Shown: positions 1 to 8,720, counted from the first letter of the stretch. The stretch is 38,337 bases of DNA from CAZMGY01 sp964565945 [NCBI: uncultured bacterium] (GCA_964565945.1 CAZMGY010000033.1:1-38337), one strand, 5' to 3'. Notes: generated from the letters alone by a model not told the origin. Program-made: numbers and translations.

Positions 1-933
1 ATGGAATGCAAAGATTTAGTCTACCAACTTAAATTTGCTCACTTTTTGGCCGCTGTTTTCCACGAACCATTGACATCACACAAAACACGGGAACGTATTT
101 CGCACCACTTTTTGCGCCAAACTAAATATCATTATGGGCACGAAGACCTCAAGGACATCACTTTACACAAAACATATATTTTTATTCTGGGAACATTTTT
201 GAACTCCAACAGTAAAGATATTTGGCAACCACTCCTTGATCAATTAACGAATTACATCTTTGATAAATCTCCAACTGACGGCGCATTCTTCGTCCCTGTT
301 TTAAAGAAAATGTACTTAAACACCGAACGAGCCGACTACCTTCTTAACAAAATAGAGCAATCAGCCGCTGAACCTGAAAAGCAAAAAATATTGCTCTATA
401 TTTTTTCTAACACGCCCAACTTTAACAAAAAGAAAAAGTTATGGATATATCGCTTACCTAAGTTTTTCTATATCCGCTTCGCAGGTTTCTCGGTTTTCTT
501 TCTTATCCTCTTTGCCCTTACCATTTTCACACTTGACTTTACATACCACTCACTCCTACATCTATCGATGACAGTCACCGCATTCATCGTGCCACTTTTT
601 TTCGTCAACCTCATCTCTCTCATTAGTCGTTTTGAAAAAGATATTCAAACAGCTATTTTCGATGACAAAGTGTATCTTTCCGACATCAAAGACCTTCGCC
701 ATATCAACACAAGAAAGCTAAAGCACAAAAAGAGTTACAACAACTTTCTCAAAACCTTCGAAAACTATAACCATTGGAAGAGCAAAACCCATACAAAATC
801 TTTTGTTACCAAGAAAGACAAGCTTTATACAGAATTTATTAAAGCTCAAAAAACCATTCCTGCCGATGCTTCTAAAGCTCAAATTCTTAAATCACAATCC
901 GAGCAAGGTTCCTTCGTTAACAAAGCTGCTTAG
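1..933 (+). CDS. Unknown membrane protein, possibly 5'-truncated by the window edge
   Basis: A 310-residue open frame that begins with an ATG at the first base of the window, so the true start may lie further upstream. I do not recognise the family. A mostly polar N-terminal half (residues 1-150, with helical, Lys/His-rich stretches) is followed by two hydrophobic segments at about 160-178 and 186-208, then a Lys-rich C-terminal tail of about 100 residues that should be cytoplasmic if both segments span the membrane. No signal peptide or catalytic motif is visible. It is one of only two clear protein genes on the plus strand and is followed by the tRNA-Asp promoter. Base composition is A+T-rich like the rest of the accessory half. 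Coding status is supported by its length and regular amino-acid composition only. Confidence 0.6.
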   Translation: MECKDLVYQLKFAHFLAAVFHEPLTSHKTRERISHHFLRQTKYHYGHEDLKDITLHKTYIFILGTFLNSNSKDIWQPLLDQLTNYIFDKSPTDGAFFVPVLKKMYLNTERADYLLNKIEQSAAEPEKQKILLYIFSNTPNFNKKKKLWIYRLPKFFYIRFAGFSVFFLILFALTIFTLDFTYHSLLHLSMTVTAFIVPLFFVNLISLISRFEKDIQTAIFDDKVYLSDIKDLRHINTRKLKHKKSYNNFLKTFENYNHWKSKTHTKSFVTKKDKLYTEFIKAQKTIPADASKAQILKSQSEQGSFVNKAA

Positions 934-963
934 GTCTTTTATTAGTTAAAATTTCGTGATTGA

Positions 964-992
964 TTGACAAGCAAAGACAATTATAGGAGAAT
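964..992 (+). promoter_or_regulatory. Putative sigma-70 promoter of tRNA-Asp
   Basis: TTGACA at 964-969 is a perfect -35 box. A 17-base spacer leads to GAGAAT at 987-992, which matches 4 of 6 positions of TATAAT. The tRNA begins 18 bases further on. Placement and spacing are what one expects for a stable-RNA promoter. Confidence 0.55.
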
Positions 993-1009
993 AATAGCTT
1001 CATATTGAA

Positions 1010-1086
1010 GGGGGCGTAGCTCAATTGGTTAGAGTCCTTGACTGTCGATCAAGATGTTGCGGGTTCGAGTCCCGTCGCTCCCGCCA
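1010..1086 (+). tRNA. tRNA-Asp (anticodon GTC)
   Basis: A full cloverleaf can be folded. The acceptor stem 1010-1016 pairs with 1076-1082 with one G-U pair. The D arm is GCTC/GAGT. The anticodon stem CTTGA/TCAAG encloses loop CTGTCGA, giving GTC at positions 34-36. The T arm GCGGG/CCCGT encloses TTCGAGT. Discriminator G is followed by an encoded CCA (1084-1086). Decayed mobile-element pieces follow directly downstream, so this tRNA marks the edge of an unstable region. Confidence 0.95.
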
Positions 1087-1320
1087 AAATTTCTCCATAA
1101 GCAATTTTGATCTGGGACAGATTTCTTATTATCGTTTGCTATGATCTTTCTCCGAAATATCGGACACTTCAGTAAATTAGTAAAATAATAGATTGGAAGA
1201 AAGGCAAATAGAATCAAAAAAGATAAGAAAACAATACTAGGTACAGTTCAAAGATGAAACTTTGCGACTAGCCCCAAAAAAAAAGTGTTAACAAAACAAC
1301 CTCAGATCTAGGATTAGCTC

Positions 1321-1770
1321 CAAAAATACCTCTATAGCTGACGAGCAAAACAAGAAGTAAATAAAAGAAAAAATCAAACAAATATCTTAGAAACAGTTGT
1401 CACCAAAATAAATGAAAAACTTCAAAAAGAACTGCCTCAACTACAAAGTCAAAAAATAGCCCTTCAAAAAGAATTGGCTGAGAAAATTATGAATCATTGA
1501 ATGGGCATGTTAAATCCTGATACTTCTATTTTTGTTAAAGATAAACTTGATAAATTAGGAGAACAAAGAAAAGAGATCGAAACAGGAATTACTGCATTCA
1601 AAGAAATACTAACAGAAATTGAAGAAGATTCCGTAACCAAAGAATTAGTAGAAATGGCACTACAAAACTTTAATGAACTTTTTGACTCATTAAAACCCTA
1701 GCAAAAGAAAGAATTAATCAACATAATCCTACACAAAAGCTTTATCACAAAGAATAGCCTCAAGGTTGCC
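1321..1770 (+). pseudogene. Decayed C-terminal part of a large serine recombinase
   Basis: One reading frame runs through this stretch with in-frame stops at TGA 1339, TGA 1498 and TAG 1699. Reading through them gives a Lys/Glu-rich coiled coil followed by VEMALQNFNELFDSLKP and QKKELINIILHK. This layout, a helical linker ending in an LxPxxQ-like segment and a hydrophobic strand, is typical of the C-terminal region of large serine recombinases of phages and integrative elements. The catalytic resolvase domain and most of the zinc-ribbon domain are missing. The stretch 1501-1701 could still be translated as a 66-residue peptide but is more simply explained as a remnant. Family assignment comes from recognised sequence style, not a search. 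Confidence 0.55.
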
Positions 1771-1960
1771 AAATATTCACAGTTTGAGACCTTCAAATAT
1801 GCAAAAAAAATCCCAAAGCGATATCTCACGTTCTGGGACGTCTATTTGGCTCTCCAAAATAATTTTCATCAACTTCTATTTCTCCATCAAAAAATTTATG
1901 AACTTTTTTTTCTGTCTTACATGCAAAAAGACAACCCCAAGGATGATATAAAATATCAAG
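1760..1960 (-). pseudogene. IS1595-type transposase fragment
   Basis: The minus strand encodes KKVHKFFDGEIEVDENYFGE, which matches the GEVEVDExYFGG signature around the first catalytic Asp of ISXO2-like (IS1595 family) transposases. The frame is then broken by a stop at 1826-1828, although hydrophobic codons resembling the following strand continue in another frame. No N-terminal zinc-binding domain and no second or third catalytic acidic residue are visible in frame, so this is only a fragment. It lies between the serine-recombinase remnant and the YHS gene, part of a graveyard of mobile DNA next to tRNA-Asp. Confidence 0.55.
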
Positions 1961-1991
1961 GGCATCCTTATCCTCCTTGACATCAACTGGT

Positions 1992-2270
1992 TTAATGGTG
2001 ATCTCCCTCATGATGACGCCCATGATCCATATTAGCCTCAACATACTTTTCCGAGTTTTTATAAAATTCGGGTGCACAACCTTTGCAGCACAAATTATAT
2101 TCCTTCCCCTCATAAGTAACATGATATGCTTCTCCCATAGAACCAATATCCTGACCACTTATGGGACAAACACTATTTCCCACATTCATCGCTTCTTTGG
2201 CAAAAATTTGGGTAGATACTATAGACAGACCCAAAACAAAGCCTACTAATATTATTTTTATATTTCTCAT
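1992..2270 (-). CDS. Secreted YHS-domain metal-binding protein
   Basis: About 92 residues from ATG 2270, preceded by GGTGG; an in-frame GTG lies two codons upstream. Residues 1-23 form a signal peptide (hydrophobic core, then FAKE). The mature part carries CPISGQDIGSMGEAYHVTYE and then YNLCCKGCAPEFYKNSEKY, the YHS/TRASH pattern in which Cys residues bind a metal ion. The tail DHGRHHEGDHH adds a His-rich site. In known gene clusters such proteins accompany copper- and heavy-metal-handling systems as small periplasmic metal binders or chaperones. Here it lies about 500 bases downstream of the RND pump in the same orientation, so a role with that pump is a reasonable inference. The metal is not determined. 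Confidence 0.85.
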   Translation of the reverse strand: MRNIKIILVGFVLGLSIVSTQIFAKEAMNVGNSVCPISGQDIGSMGEAYHVTYEGKEYNLCCKGCAPEFYKNSEKYVEANMDHGRHHEGDHH

Positions 2271-2276
2271 TTCCAC

Positions 2277-2778
2277 CGCCTTTTTTGTATCAAGTTTATT
2301 TTCTAACTCATTTCATAACTCTTATCGATCAAATGTTTGGTTTTTTCGAAATCTCCCAGCATTGTCAGAGTGACTTCCAAATCACTAGCGCCATAATTAC
2401 CGACATTACAAACATCACGAATAAATCATCCTTGCCATTCGTATCTACATATTCCTCGGACGTACGCGAATTGACCCGTTCGAAAAGCAAAACATCTTCA
2501 CTGTTTCCTTATTAGATTGCAGCAACGCAAGATTGTTTCCAGAATCAAATCTATTATCATATTTTCTTGGATCAAAAGCCCCCTCCTTTTACAATTAAAC
2601 CCGCAGTAACAGTGTTTTCAAATTTTAAAGAAAAATACGCATTGCGTACTCCCCTTCGGCGAATAATCCTTGGAACAGGGTAAAAAATACTGGCTTTCTC
2701 AACAAGCCATCCAGCATAATCACAAAGCTATCTTCATAAGTCCACCATTCCTTTCCAAGTCACTTTTTGACAACTTTA
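2277..2778. other. Non-coding or decayed stretch between YHS gene and RND pump
   Basis: No open gene spans these roughly 500 bases. The minus strand has fragments with a protein-like look in different frames, for example FDPRKYDNRFDSGNNLALLQ near 2575-2515, a short acidic piece running into a hydrophobic helix at about 2500-2380, and NYGASDLEVTLTMLGDFEKT near 2400-2330. They are broken by stops and cannot be joined without several frameshifts. The simplest reading is a degraded gene of the efflux operon, but I cannot name it. Confidence 0.4.
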
Positions 2779-5700
2779 CTAATCAATTACCCCTCTTTCA
2801 GAAAACCACTTATAAATTGCGGGAACTAAAAATAATGTTACACACGTCGAAGTCAATAGTCCTCCAACCACAACAGTCGCTAAAGGTCTTTGCACTTCAC
2901 TTCCCGTTCCTAAAGCAAATAGCATAGGAGCTAATCCCAAAGCTGTCGTTATCGTTGTTATCGTCACTGGACGAAAGACAATACAAGCTCCCTTAAACGA
3001 AGCTTCCTCTACAGAATTACCTTCTTTTTTTAGAATATTCATGGTGGTTAAAAGCACCATCGCATCTTGCAAAGCCACTCCAAATAAGGCAATAAATCCG
3101 ACAGAAGCAGGCACAGAGAGATTTTGCCCAGTCAGTTTAAGCGCGACAAGTCCACCAACCATAGCCAAAGGAAGAACAAGCAAAATGAGTCCAACATTTT
3201 TAAATGAATTGAAGTGTCCAAAAAGAAGCAAACAAACAATCAGTAACGTTACTGGAACAACTAAACGAAGCCTTCTATTCGCCTCTTGTTGCAACTCAAA
3301 CTGTCCTCCCCAATCAATAATATACCCGGCAGGCAATTCCACAGCCTGCTTTAGTGCTTTTTGACTTTCGGAAACAAAAGATCCAATATCTCTTCCGCGA
3401 ACGTTACATTGGACTGCAATAAAACGTTGATTATTTTCCCGGGTTATTTGACGAGGCCCAATGACTTCCTCTATTTTTACCAAATCTTGCAGAGGAACTT
3501 TTGCTCCTGAAGGAGTATCAACTAAAATTTGACTAATTTTTTCTGAACGATCCCTACTTTTTTCGTCATAACGAACATAAATATCAAAACGTCGAACACC
3601 TTCGAATATTTGCCCCGATTTTTCACCACCCACCGCCGTTTTTAAAAGATTTTGCACATCTCCCACATTAATGCCGTAACGAGATAATGCGTTTCTATCA
3701 ATGACCAACCGAAGTTGAGGAGAACCCTCCACTTGATCTGTCTGTACATCTGAAGCCCCTTTAATTGTTCGAATGACAGCTTCAATCTCTGAAGATTTTT
3801 GTTTCAACACTTCCATATCAGACCCAAAAAGTTTAATCGCAAGCTCCGCTTTTGTTCCAGTTAATAACTCATCAACAGCTGCAGCAATGGGCTGGGTAAA
3901 ATTAAATTTTACTCCTGGGAAATGTTCAAAATACTCACTCATCATCGCATAAAGTTTTTCTGGTTTTTTTGTTCTTTTCCATTCTTTAACAGGTTTTAAA
4001 TCCACAAAAGCCTCTCCAGAGTTTACGGGATCAGAATGTGCGCCAACTTCTCCTCGACCCACCCGTGTAACCACTCGGTTAACCTCTGGAAATTCATCAA
4101 GCAAGCGTTGCTCAAAAACCAAGACAGTTTTTTTTGCTTCTTCCAAAGAAATCGACGGGGCCATTGTCAATCTAACCAACAAATCACCTTCGTCAAGCCG
4201 AGGCATAAATTCTGACCCCAAAAAGGGCAAAACAGTCAATCCTATTAAAAATAACCCCAAGCCAACCCAAAGAACTTTTACTCTATTTTTGATACAATAA
4301 GTCAAAGGGAGTTGGTAATATCCCATAATTTTATGAATAAACGCACTTTCTTTTTTTGGATCAGGGTGTTCTTTCCCCCATTTCTTCATAACCAAGCTAG
4401 CCATAACTGGCGCAATAAATAATGAATAAATAAGCGAACCCAACATAGCTAAAGAAACCGTATAAGCCAAAGGCTTAAATGTTTTCCCCTCAACACCCTG
4501 CAATGTCAAAAGTGGAAGAAAAACAACAATAATAATAATAATTGCAAAAGATATCGATCTCACTACCTCAACAACAGCTTTGGAAATTGTTTCAAAGTAA
4601 TGCTGTCCTGCTTTACGCTCTTTCAAAAATCGCTCAACATTTTCGACAATAATAATTGTCCCATCAACCATCATTCCTATAGCAATCGCAATTCCACCCA
4701 AAGACATCAAGTTAGCAGATATACCCAGAACTTTCATCATGATGAACGCAAAACAAATTGAAAACGGTAACGATAAAGCTACAACAATACTTGGCCTAAT
4801 TCCTCCCATAAAAATAAAAATAATCACAGCCACTAAAATCATGCTATTCCTCAATGCTTTATTCACAGTCTGAATACAACGACCCACTAAATCGGCTTGG
4901 TCATAATAAGCAACAGCCTTTACACCAGGGGGCAAGATTTGATTAATCTCTTGAAGTTTATCTTTGACATTTTTAATAACATTAGATGTATTGGTGCCAA
5001 TCAATTTTAAAACCATACCAGCAACAACTTCGCCATCTCCATTCATTGTAGCTAACCCTCTTCGCATTTCTCCACCAATCTCCACATCTGCGACAGACGA
5101 CAAATAAACAGGAATTCCATCAATAGATTTGAGAGTAATCTTTTTTAAATCTTCAATCTTTGTTGCTAATCCAATAGACCGTACCACATATTCTTCTGAA
5201 TTTTTCACAATAAACTGAGCACCAACATTGGCATTGTTAACTTTTATTTTTTCAACAACATCTTCCAAAGAAATATTAAACCTTAGAAGGTCAAAAGGGC
5301 GAACATTCACCTGAAACTGTTTCACTTTTCCCCCAAGCGATAAAACTTCTGTAACCCCTGGAACAGACTGCAAGTTATATTTGATCAACCAATCCTGAAT
5401 TTCGCGCATCTCTTCGGGTGTTTTCTGTCCACTTTCATCTTCAACAAAATAAAAAAGTATCTGCCCAAGACCTGTCGCAATAGGCCCCATTTCGGGATTC
5501 CCAAAACCCTTCGGAATCTCTTCTTTGGCCATTTGCAACCTCTCTCCCACCAACTGTCTTGCAAAGTAGATGTCCGTGCCATCTTCAAAATAAATATTCA
5601 CAACCGAAAGCCCAAAGTTAGATACAGAACGAATTTCTTTAAGCTTAGGAAGCCCATTCATAGCTGTTTCAATAGGGTAGGTCACATATTTTTCCACCTC

Positions 5701-5874
5701 TTCTGGAGCCAAACCCTCTATTTCTACAAAAACTTGAACCAACGAGGGCGTTACATCGGGGAAAGCATCCACGGATAACCTTTGATAACTAAAGTATCCT
5801 GCAAATAAAACAGCTAGACCTAAAAAACATATAAGTAATCGAGCATGTAAAACCGCATGAACAAACTTAAACAT
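2779..5874 (-). CDS. Heavy-metal efflux RND pump, CzcA/CusA family
   Basis: A full-length inner-membrane RND transporter of 1031 residues (family norm about 1020-1060). It should use the proton gradient to push metal ions through the adaptor and TolC-like channel encoded upstream. Visible hallmarks are the N-terminal FPDVTPSLVQV, the duplicated pattern of transmembrane clusters with large periplasmic loops, and the transmembrane-4 motif GGIAIAIGMMVDGTIIIVEN (391-410) with the proton-relay Asp404. The three methionines that bind Cu/Ag in E. coli CusA appear from memory to align with Arg568, Glu669 and Ile735, which argues against a CusA-like Cu(I)/Ag(I) site. The AIG...DGT...VEN pattern also differs from the DFG...D pattern of CzcA. 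The substrate therefore stays open. The start ATG follows GAAGG and lies 22 bases after the adaptor gene. Confidence 0.95.
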   Translation of the reverse strand: MFKFVHAVLHARLLICFLGLAVLFAGYFSYQRLSVDAFPDVTPSLVQVFVEIEGLAPEEVEKYVTYPIETAMNGLPKLKEIRSVSNFGLSVVNIYFEDGTDIYFARQLVGERLQMAKEEIPKGFGNPEMGPIATGLGQILFYFVEDESGQKTPEEMREIQDWLIKYNLQSVPGVTEVLSLGGKVKQFQVNVRPFDLLRFNISLEDVVEKIKVNNANVGAQFIVKNSEEYVVRSIGLATKIEDLKKITLKSIDGIPVYLSSVADVEIGGEMRRGLATMNGDGEVVAGMVLKLIGTNTSNVIKNVKDKLQEINQILPPGVKAVAYYDQADLVGRCIQTVNKALRNSMILVAVIIFIFMGGIRPSIVVALSLPFSICFAFIMMKVLGISANLMSLGGIAIAIGMMVDGTIIIVENVERFLKERKAGQHYFETISKAVVEVVRSISFAIIIIIVVFLPLLTLQGVEGKTFKPLAYTVSLAMLGSLIYSLFIAPVMASLVMKKWGKEHPDPKKESAFIHKIMGYYQLPLTYCIKNRVKVLWVGLGLFLIGLTVLPFLGSEFMPRLDEGDLLVRLTMAPSISLEEAKKTVLVFEQRLLDEFPEVNRVVTRVGRGEVGAHSDPVNSGEAFVDLKPVKEWKRTKKPEKLYAMMSEYFEHFPGVKFNFTQPIAAAVDELLTGTKAELAIKLFGSDMEVLKQKSSEIEAVIRTIKGASDVQTDQVEGSPQLRLVIDRNALSRYGINVGDVQNLLKTAVGGEKSGQIFEGVRRFDIYVRYDEKSRDRSEKISQILVDTPSGAKVPLQDLVKIEEVIGPRQITRENNQRFIAVQCNVRGRDIGSFVSESQKALKQAVELPAGYIIDWGGQFELQQEANRRLRLVVPVTLLIVCLLLFGHFNSFKNVGLILLVLPLAMVGGLVALKLTGQNLSVPASVGFIALFGVALQDAMVLLTTMNILKKEGNSVEEASFKGACIVFRPVTITTITTALGLAPMLFALGTGSEVQRPLATVVVGGLLTSTCVTLFLVPAIYKWFSERGVID

Positions 5875-5896
5875 AAACCTTCATCTCCAAACCTAA

Positions 5897-6985
5897 TTAA
5901 TGATTATGACCATCCCCAAAAGCAGCTTTAGACAAATCAGCTTTAAGAATAAATGCCCCGTTAGACACATATTTCTGCTTAATATCCAATCCAGAAATAA
6001 TTTCAACATATTCCTCGTTTTGATGGCCTATTTTGACTGGAACAGGCTTAAAGCCTTCTTCATATTGAATAAAGACACTTAAACGTCCTTCAACAATTTG
6101 TAATGCTTTCTTTGGAATAACAATGTCGGCTCTTTCCTGACCTCCAAATACTTGTGCTTCAACGAACATTCCTGGCCGAAATAACCCTTTTTTATTATCA
6201 ACTTCCACTCTGGCAATAGCTGTCCTTGTCTCTTCAGCAATAATGGGACTCACATAAAAAACTATACCCTTCACATTTGGAAGTTCTTGCTCTGTCAGAA
6301 TAACAACCTCTGATCCTTTTTTAACTGAAGTCAAATCTTTCTGATACACGTTCAAATTAACCCACACAGTATCCAAATTAGCGACAACAAAAGCCACTGA
6401 ACTATCTCCATGAACTTCTCCGATAGTGATATTCTTTTTTAAAACAGTCCCTTCAATTAATGATTTAAGTTCATATGTATTCAAACTATCATTGGCCTCA
6501 ACAAGAGCCATCGTTTCCCCTTGTTGAACATAGTCGCCTTGCTCTTTTAAAACTTTTGTCACAAGCCCCGTAAATCTTGGCGCAATACGAGCTTCTTGGT
6601 TAGCATTTGCAACAACCTCTCCCATCAAAGAAATATAGTTTTGGATACTCCCCGACTTTGCTAATTCCACTTGAATATTAAAGTCTTTTATATCCTTATC
6701 TGATAAACGAACAATATCCTCATGGTCTTCAGACCCTTGAGAGGAATGTTGACCCTCATGCACACTATGATTGTCTCCTTTATGATCATCATCATCGTCA
6801 TGAAATTTTTTTTTGTCACCCACTTTTTGTTTTTTGGATGAGCTATGTTTATCATGGGCAGGCTCTTTATGGTCTTCCTTTTTCCTATATGCCTCATGTC
6901 CTTCATGATCATGCTGACTGTAAATGTTTTCCAAGAATGAAAAGAAAACAAAAAAAACAATATTTATCATAAAAAAAATCTTCAT
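5897..6985 (-). CDS. Efflux RND periplasmic adaptor, CusB/CzcB type, His-rich
   Basis: A 362-residue membrane-fusion protein that should link the RND pump to the outer-membrane channel. It starts with a hydrophobic signal segment (1-23). Residues 24-95 are dense in His, Asp and Glu (HDHEGHEAY, DDDDDHKGDNH), a likely metal-binding region. The core follows: a barrel-sandwich/lipoyl-like half near ARIAPRFTGLVTKVLKEQGD, a very short hairpin, a second half around LIEGTVLKKNITIGE, then beta-barrel and membrane-proximal parts with FRPGMFVEAQV. The C-terminus GDGHNH is again His-containing. The ATG overlaps the stop of the upstream channel gene (ATGA) and has AAAGGA in front, so translation is coupled. 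The His-rich head favours ions such as Zn, Co, Ni or Cu but does not decide between them. Confidence 0.93.
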   Translation of the reverse strand: MKIFFMINIVFFVFFSFLENIYSQHDHEGHEAYRKKEDHKEPAHDKHSSSKKQKVGDKKKFHDDDDDHKGDNHSVHEGQHSSQGSEDHEDIVRLSDKDIKDFNIQVELAKSGSIQNYISLMGEVVANANQEARIAPRFTGLVTKVLKEQGDYVQQGETMALVEANDSLNTYELKSLIEGTVLKKNITIGEVHGDSSVAFVVANLDTVWVNLNVYQKDLTSVKKGSEVVILTEQELPNVKGIVFYVSPIIAEETRTAIARVEVDNKKGLFRPGMFVEAQVFGGQERADIVIPKKALQIVEGRLSVFIQYEEGFKPVPVKIGHQNEEYVEIISGLDIKQKYVSNGAFILKADLSKAAFGDGHNH

Positions 6986-8259
6986 CGTAGAGTTCCTTTC
7001 TCATTGCCTTCAAACAAATAAGGATCTTGTCCTATAAAAATCATTAGTTCATTAAACTTTTGAATATATTCCAAAGAATAAGCCCAAACTTCCTCCTGCA
7101 TATCACAATGATTTTTTTCGACATCTAGAACCTCCAAGTAGCTAAATCGTCCTTGTTCATAACCTTGTTTCGCTAATTCCAAGCTTTTGTTCACCATAGG
7201 TCTTATCTCTTTTTTTAACACCTTTATTTTTTGGCTAAGAACACCCAGATAATCGCACTTATCATGAAACTCAACATCAATTTGCGTTTTCAACATTTCT
7301 AAACTTAACCGACTTGCTTCATATTCCGATTTCGCTCTTTGAATATTTCCCTGATTACGATCAAAAATAGGAATTGAAAAAGACAAAGAAGCCACATAAG
7401 CTTTTTCACTTGTTTCATTGAAATTTCGAACACCCCCTCCTAAAACCACGTCTGGCCACCTCTTTCTTTTCTCTAAAGCCAAAATATTTTTTGACTTATC
7501 TTCTTGAAGAATATTTTTCTGATAAATGAAGTTATTTAAGACACTTGCCTCCATTTCTTTTAAAGATTTTACTAATGGAAGATTTTCAATATTTCCTAAA
7601 ACCGTATCAAAATGAACATCTTGATGATTCCACAGAGCCTCTAATTTTCTTTGCTTTGTTTTTAACATCTGAATGTTTTCTAAAATTCCAATCTTATTAT
7701 GTGCATAAACTCCCTCGATACGCATTTTCTCAATTGGAGAAGCTTTTCCCGCAAAAGCTCTTTTTTGTGCTGATTCAAGCATTTCTGCTAGTAGCGCCAC
7801 ACGTTTTTTAGACAATGCAACCTTATTTTGAGCAACTAACACTTGAGCATACAAATTACTTGCCCTTGACAACACTTCCTTTTCAGTTTGAGAACAAGAT
7901 TTTTGAGCAACTTTTATGCCTAACTTGACCCTTTTTTTTTGCAAAGCTCTTTTTCCAAAAAAATCCAGTTTCTGAGACACAGCAAACGTTTTCTCCAAAA
8001 CGTTTGCATCTTTATACGGCCCTTCTCCTCCAAAATTTTCATACCCCATCTCGAATTCAGGATTCCACCATAATCCTTCTTGAATAAGATCTCCTTGATT
8101 ACTCTTAATGTTCAAATGCGCCAACTTCATCTCAATATTTTTTGATTGAACCATTTTTATGACATCTGAAAAAGATAACTCCTTATTCTCAAAAGCGCTT
8201 GCTTCTGGTAGACTTATCGCAAAGACAGTGCACATAATGGTCGCTATAACACGATACAT
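6982..8259 (-). CDS. TolC-family outer-membrane efflux channel (CusC/CzcC type)
   Basis: A 425-residue protein with an N-terminal signal peptide (1-22, ending SLPEASA) and two related halves rich in heptad-like helices, as in TolC-family trimers that form the outer-membrane and periplasmic tunnel of tripartite pumps. Recognisable pieces are the first-repeat LWWNPEFEMGYENFGGEGP and the second-repeat region RWPDVVLGGGVRNFNETSEK followed by SFSIPIFDRNQGNIQRAKSE, both typical of CzcC-like proteins. There is no N-terminal lipobox Cys, unlike CusC of E. coli. The start ATG has a strong AAGGAG six bases upstream. It is the second gene of the efflux operon and overlaps the adaptor gene. Confidence 0.93.
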   Translation of the reverse strand: MYRVIATIMCTVFAISLPEASAFENKELSFSDVIKMVQSKNIEMKLAHLNIKSNQGDLIQEGLWWNPEFEMGYENFGGEGPYKDANVLEKTFAVSQKLDFFGKRALQKKRVKLGIKVAQKSCSQTEKEVLSRASNLYAQVLVAQNKVALSKKRVALLAEMLESAQKRAFAGKASPIEKMRIEGVYAHNKIGILENIQMLKTKQRKLEALWNHQDVHFDTVLGNIENLPLVKSLKEMEASVLNNFIYQKNILQEDKSKNILALEKRKRWPDVVLGGGVRNFNETSEKAYVASLSFSIPIFDRNQGNIQRAKSEYEASRLSLEMLKTQIDVEFHDKCDYLGVLSQKIKVLKKEIRPMVNKSLELAKQGYEQGRFSYLEVLDVEKNHCDMQEEVWAYSLEYIQKFNELMIFIGQDPYLFEGNEKGTLR

Positions 8260-8318
8260 AACAAACTCCTTATGTCAATTAACTCAATATTTAATTTTAT
8301 ATTGATGGGGTGTATTTA

Positions 8319-8585
8319 TTAGATAAAAACTTGGGGAGGATGAGAAATTTTTTTAACAAAGAGCAACGTTAAAGCTTCTTCAGAAGACAAAAATAAATAA
8401 GAAGATACCCTTTGAACAGGAACCTTAACTTGAACCTCTTTTACTTCATAGATACAGGAATGTTGCTGACAATCAACCATACAATGATGAGCAGAAGAGC
8501 CCCTATCTTCAGAATCACTATGCCCCATATTCGGAACAAAGAGACATAAAAAAAACACGACTAAACAGCTTGATACAATCCTCAT
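8319..8585 (-). CDS. Small secreted His/Cys-containing protein, first gene of efflux operon
   Basis: Encodes 88 residues. Residues 1-23 form a signal peptide (hydrophobic run SCLVVFFLCLFV). The mature region contains HHCMVDCQQHSC, a compact Cys/His cluster able to bind metal, and the C-terminus ends HPPQVFI. I do not recognise a named family. Similar short exported proteins ahead of czc/cus-like genes are known in other bacteria, so a sensing or metal-chelating role is an inference. It precedes the TolC-like gene by 59 bases. The ATG sits only about nine bases after the promoter -10 box, so its mRNA would be almost leaderless. Confidence 0.65.
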   Translation of the reverse strand: MRIVSSCLVVFFLCLFVPNMGHSDSEDRGSSAHHCMVDCQQHSCIYEVKEVQVKVPVQRVSSYLFLSSEEALTLLFVKKISHPPQVFI

Positions 8586-8593
8586 AGCTCGAG

Positions 8594-8622
8594 ATTATAC
8601 ACTTAGTCCCTAGATTTTTCAA
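8594..8622 (-). promoter_or_regulatory. Putative sigma-70 promoter of the metal efflux operon
   Basis: On the minus strand TTGAAA (8622-8617), a 17-base spacer and TATAAT (8599-8594) form a near-consensus promoter. The first ATG of the operon is at 8585, which predicts a start of transcription within a few bases of the start codon. No clear operator palindrome (MerR, ArsR or CopY type) is seen in the spacer, which has the normal 17-base rather than the 19-20-base MerR length. Confidence 0.6.
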
Positions 8623-8720
8623 GAACTTTTGTCAATGCAAATTGTTTTAACCAAACTTAGAAATAAATCAAACACATGCTGTTCACGTCCGACAATATAC
8701 CAGTCTGGAAGGCTCTAACA

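Noticed and set aside
1029-1217. Minus-strand frame with GGSDGTRTRN across tRNA-Asp
   Set aside because: This peptide is the well-known artefact of translating the antisense of a tRNA gene; the region is occupied by a clear tRNA-Asp.
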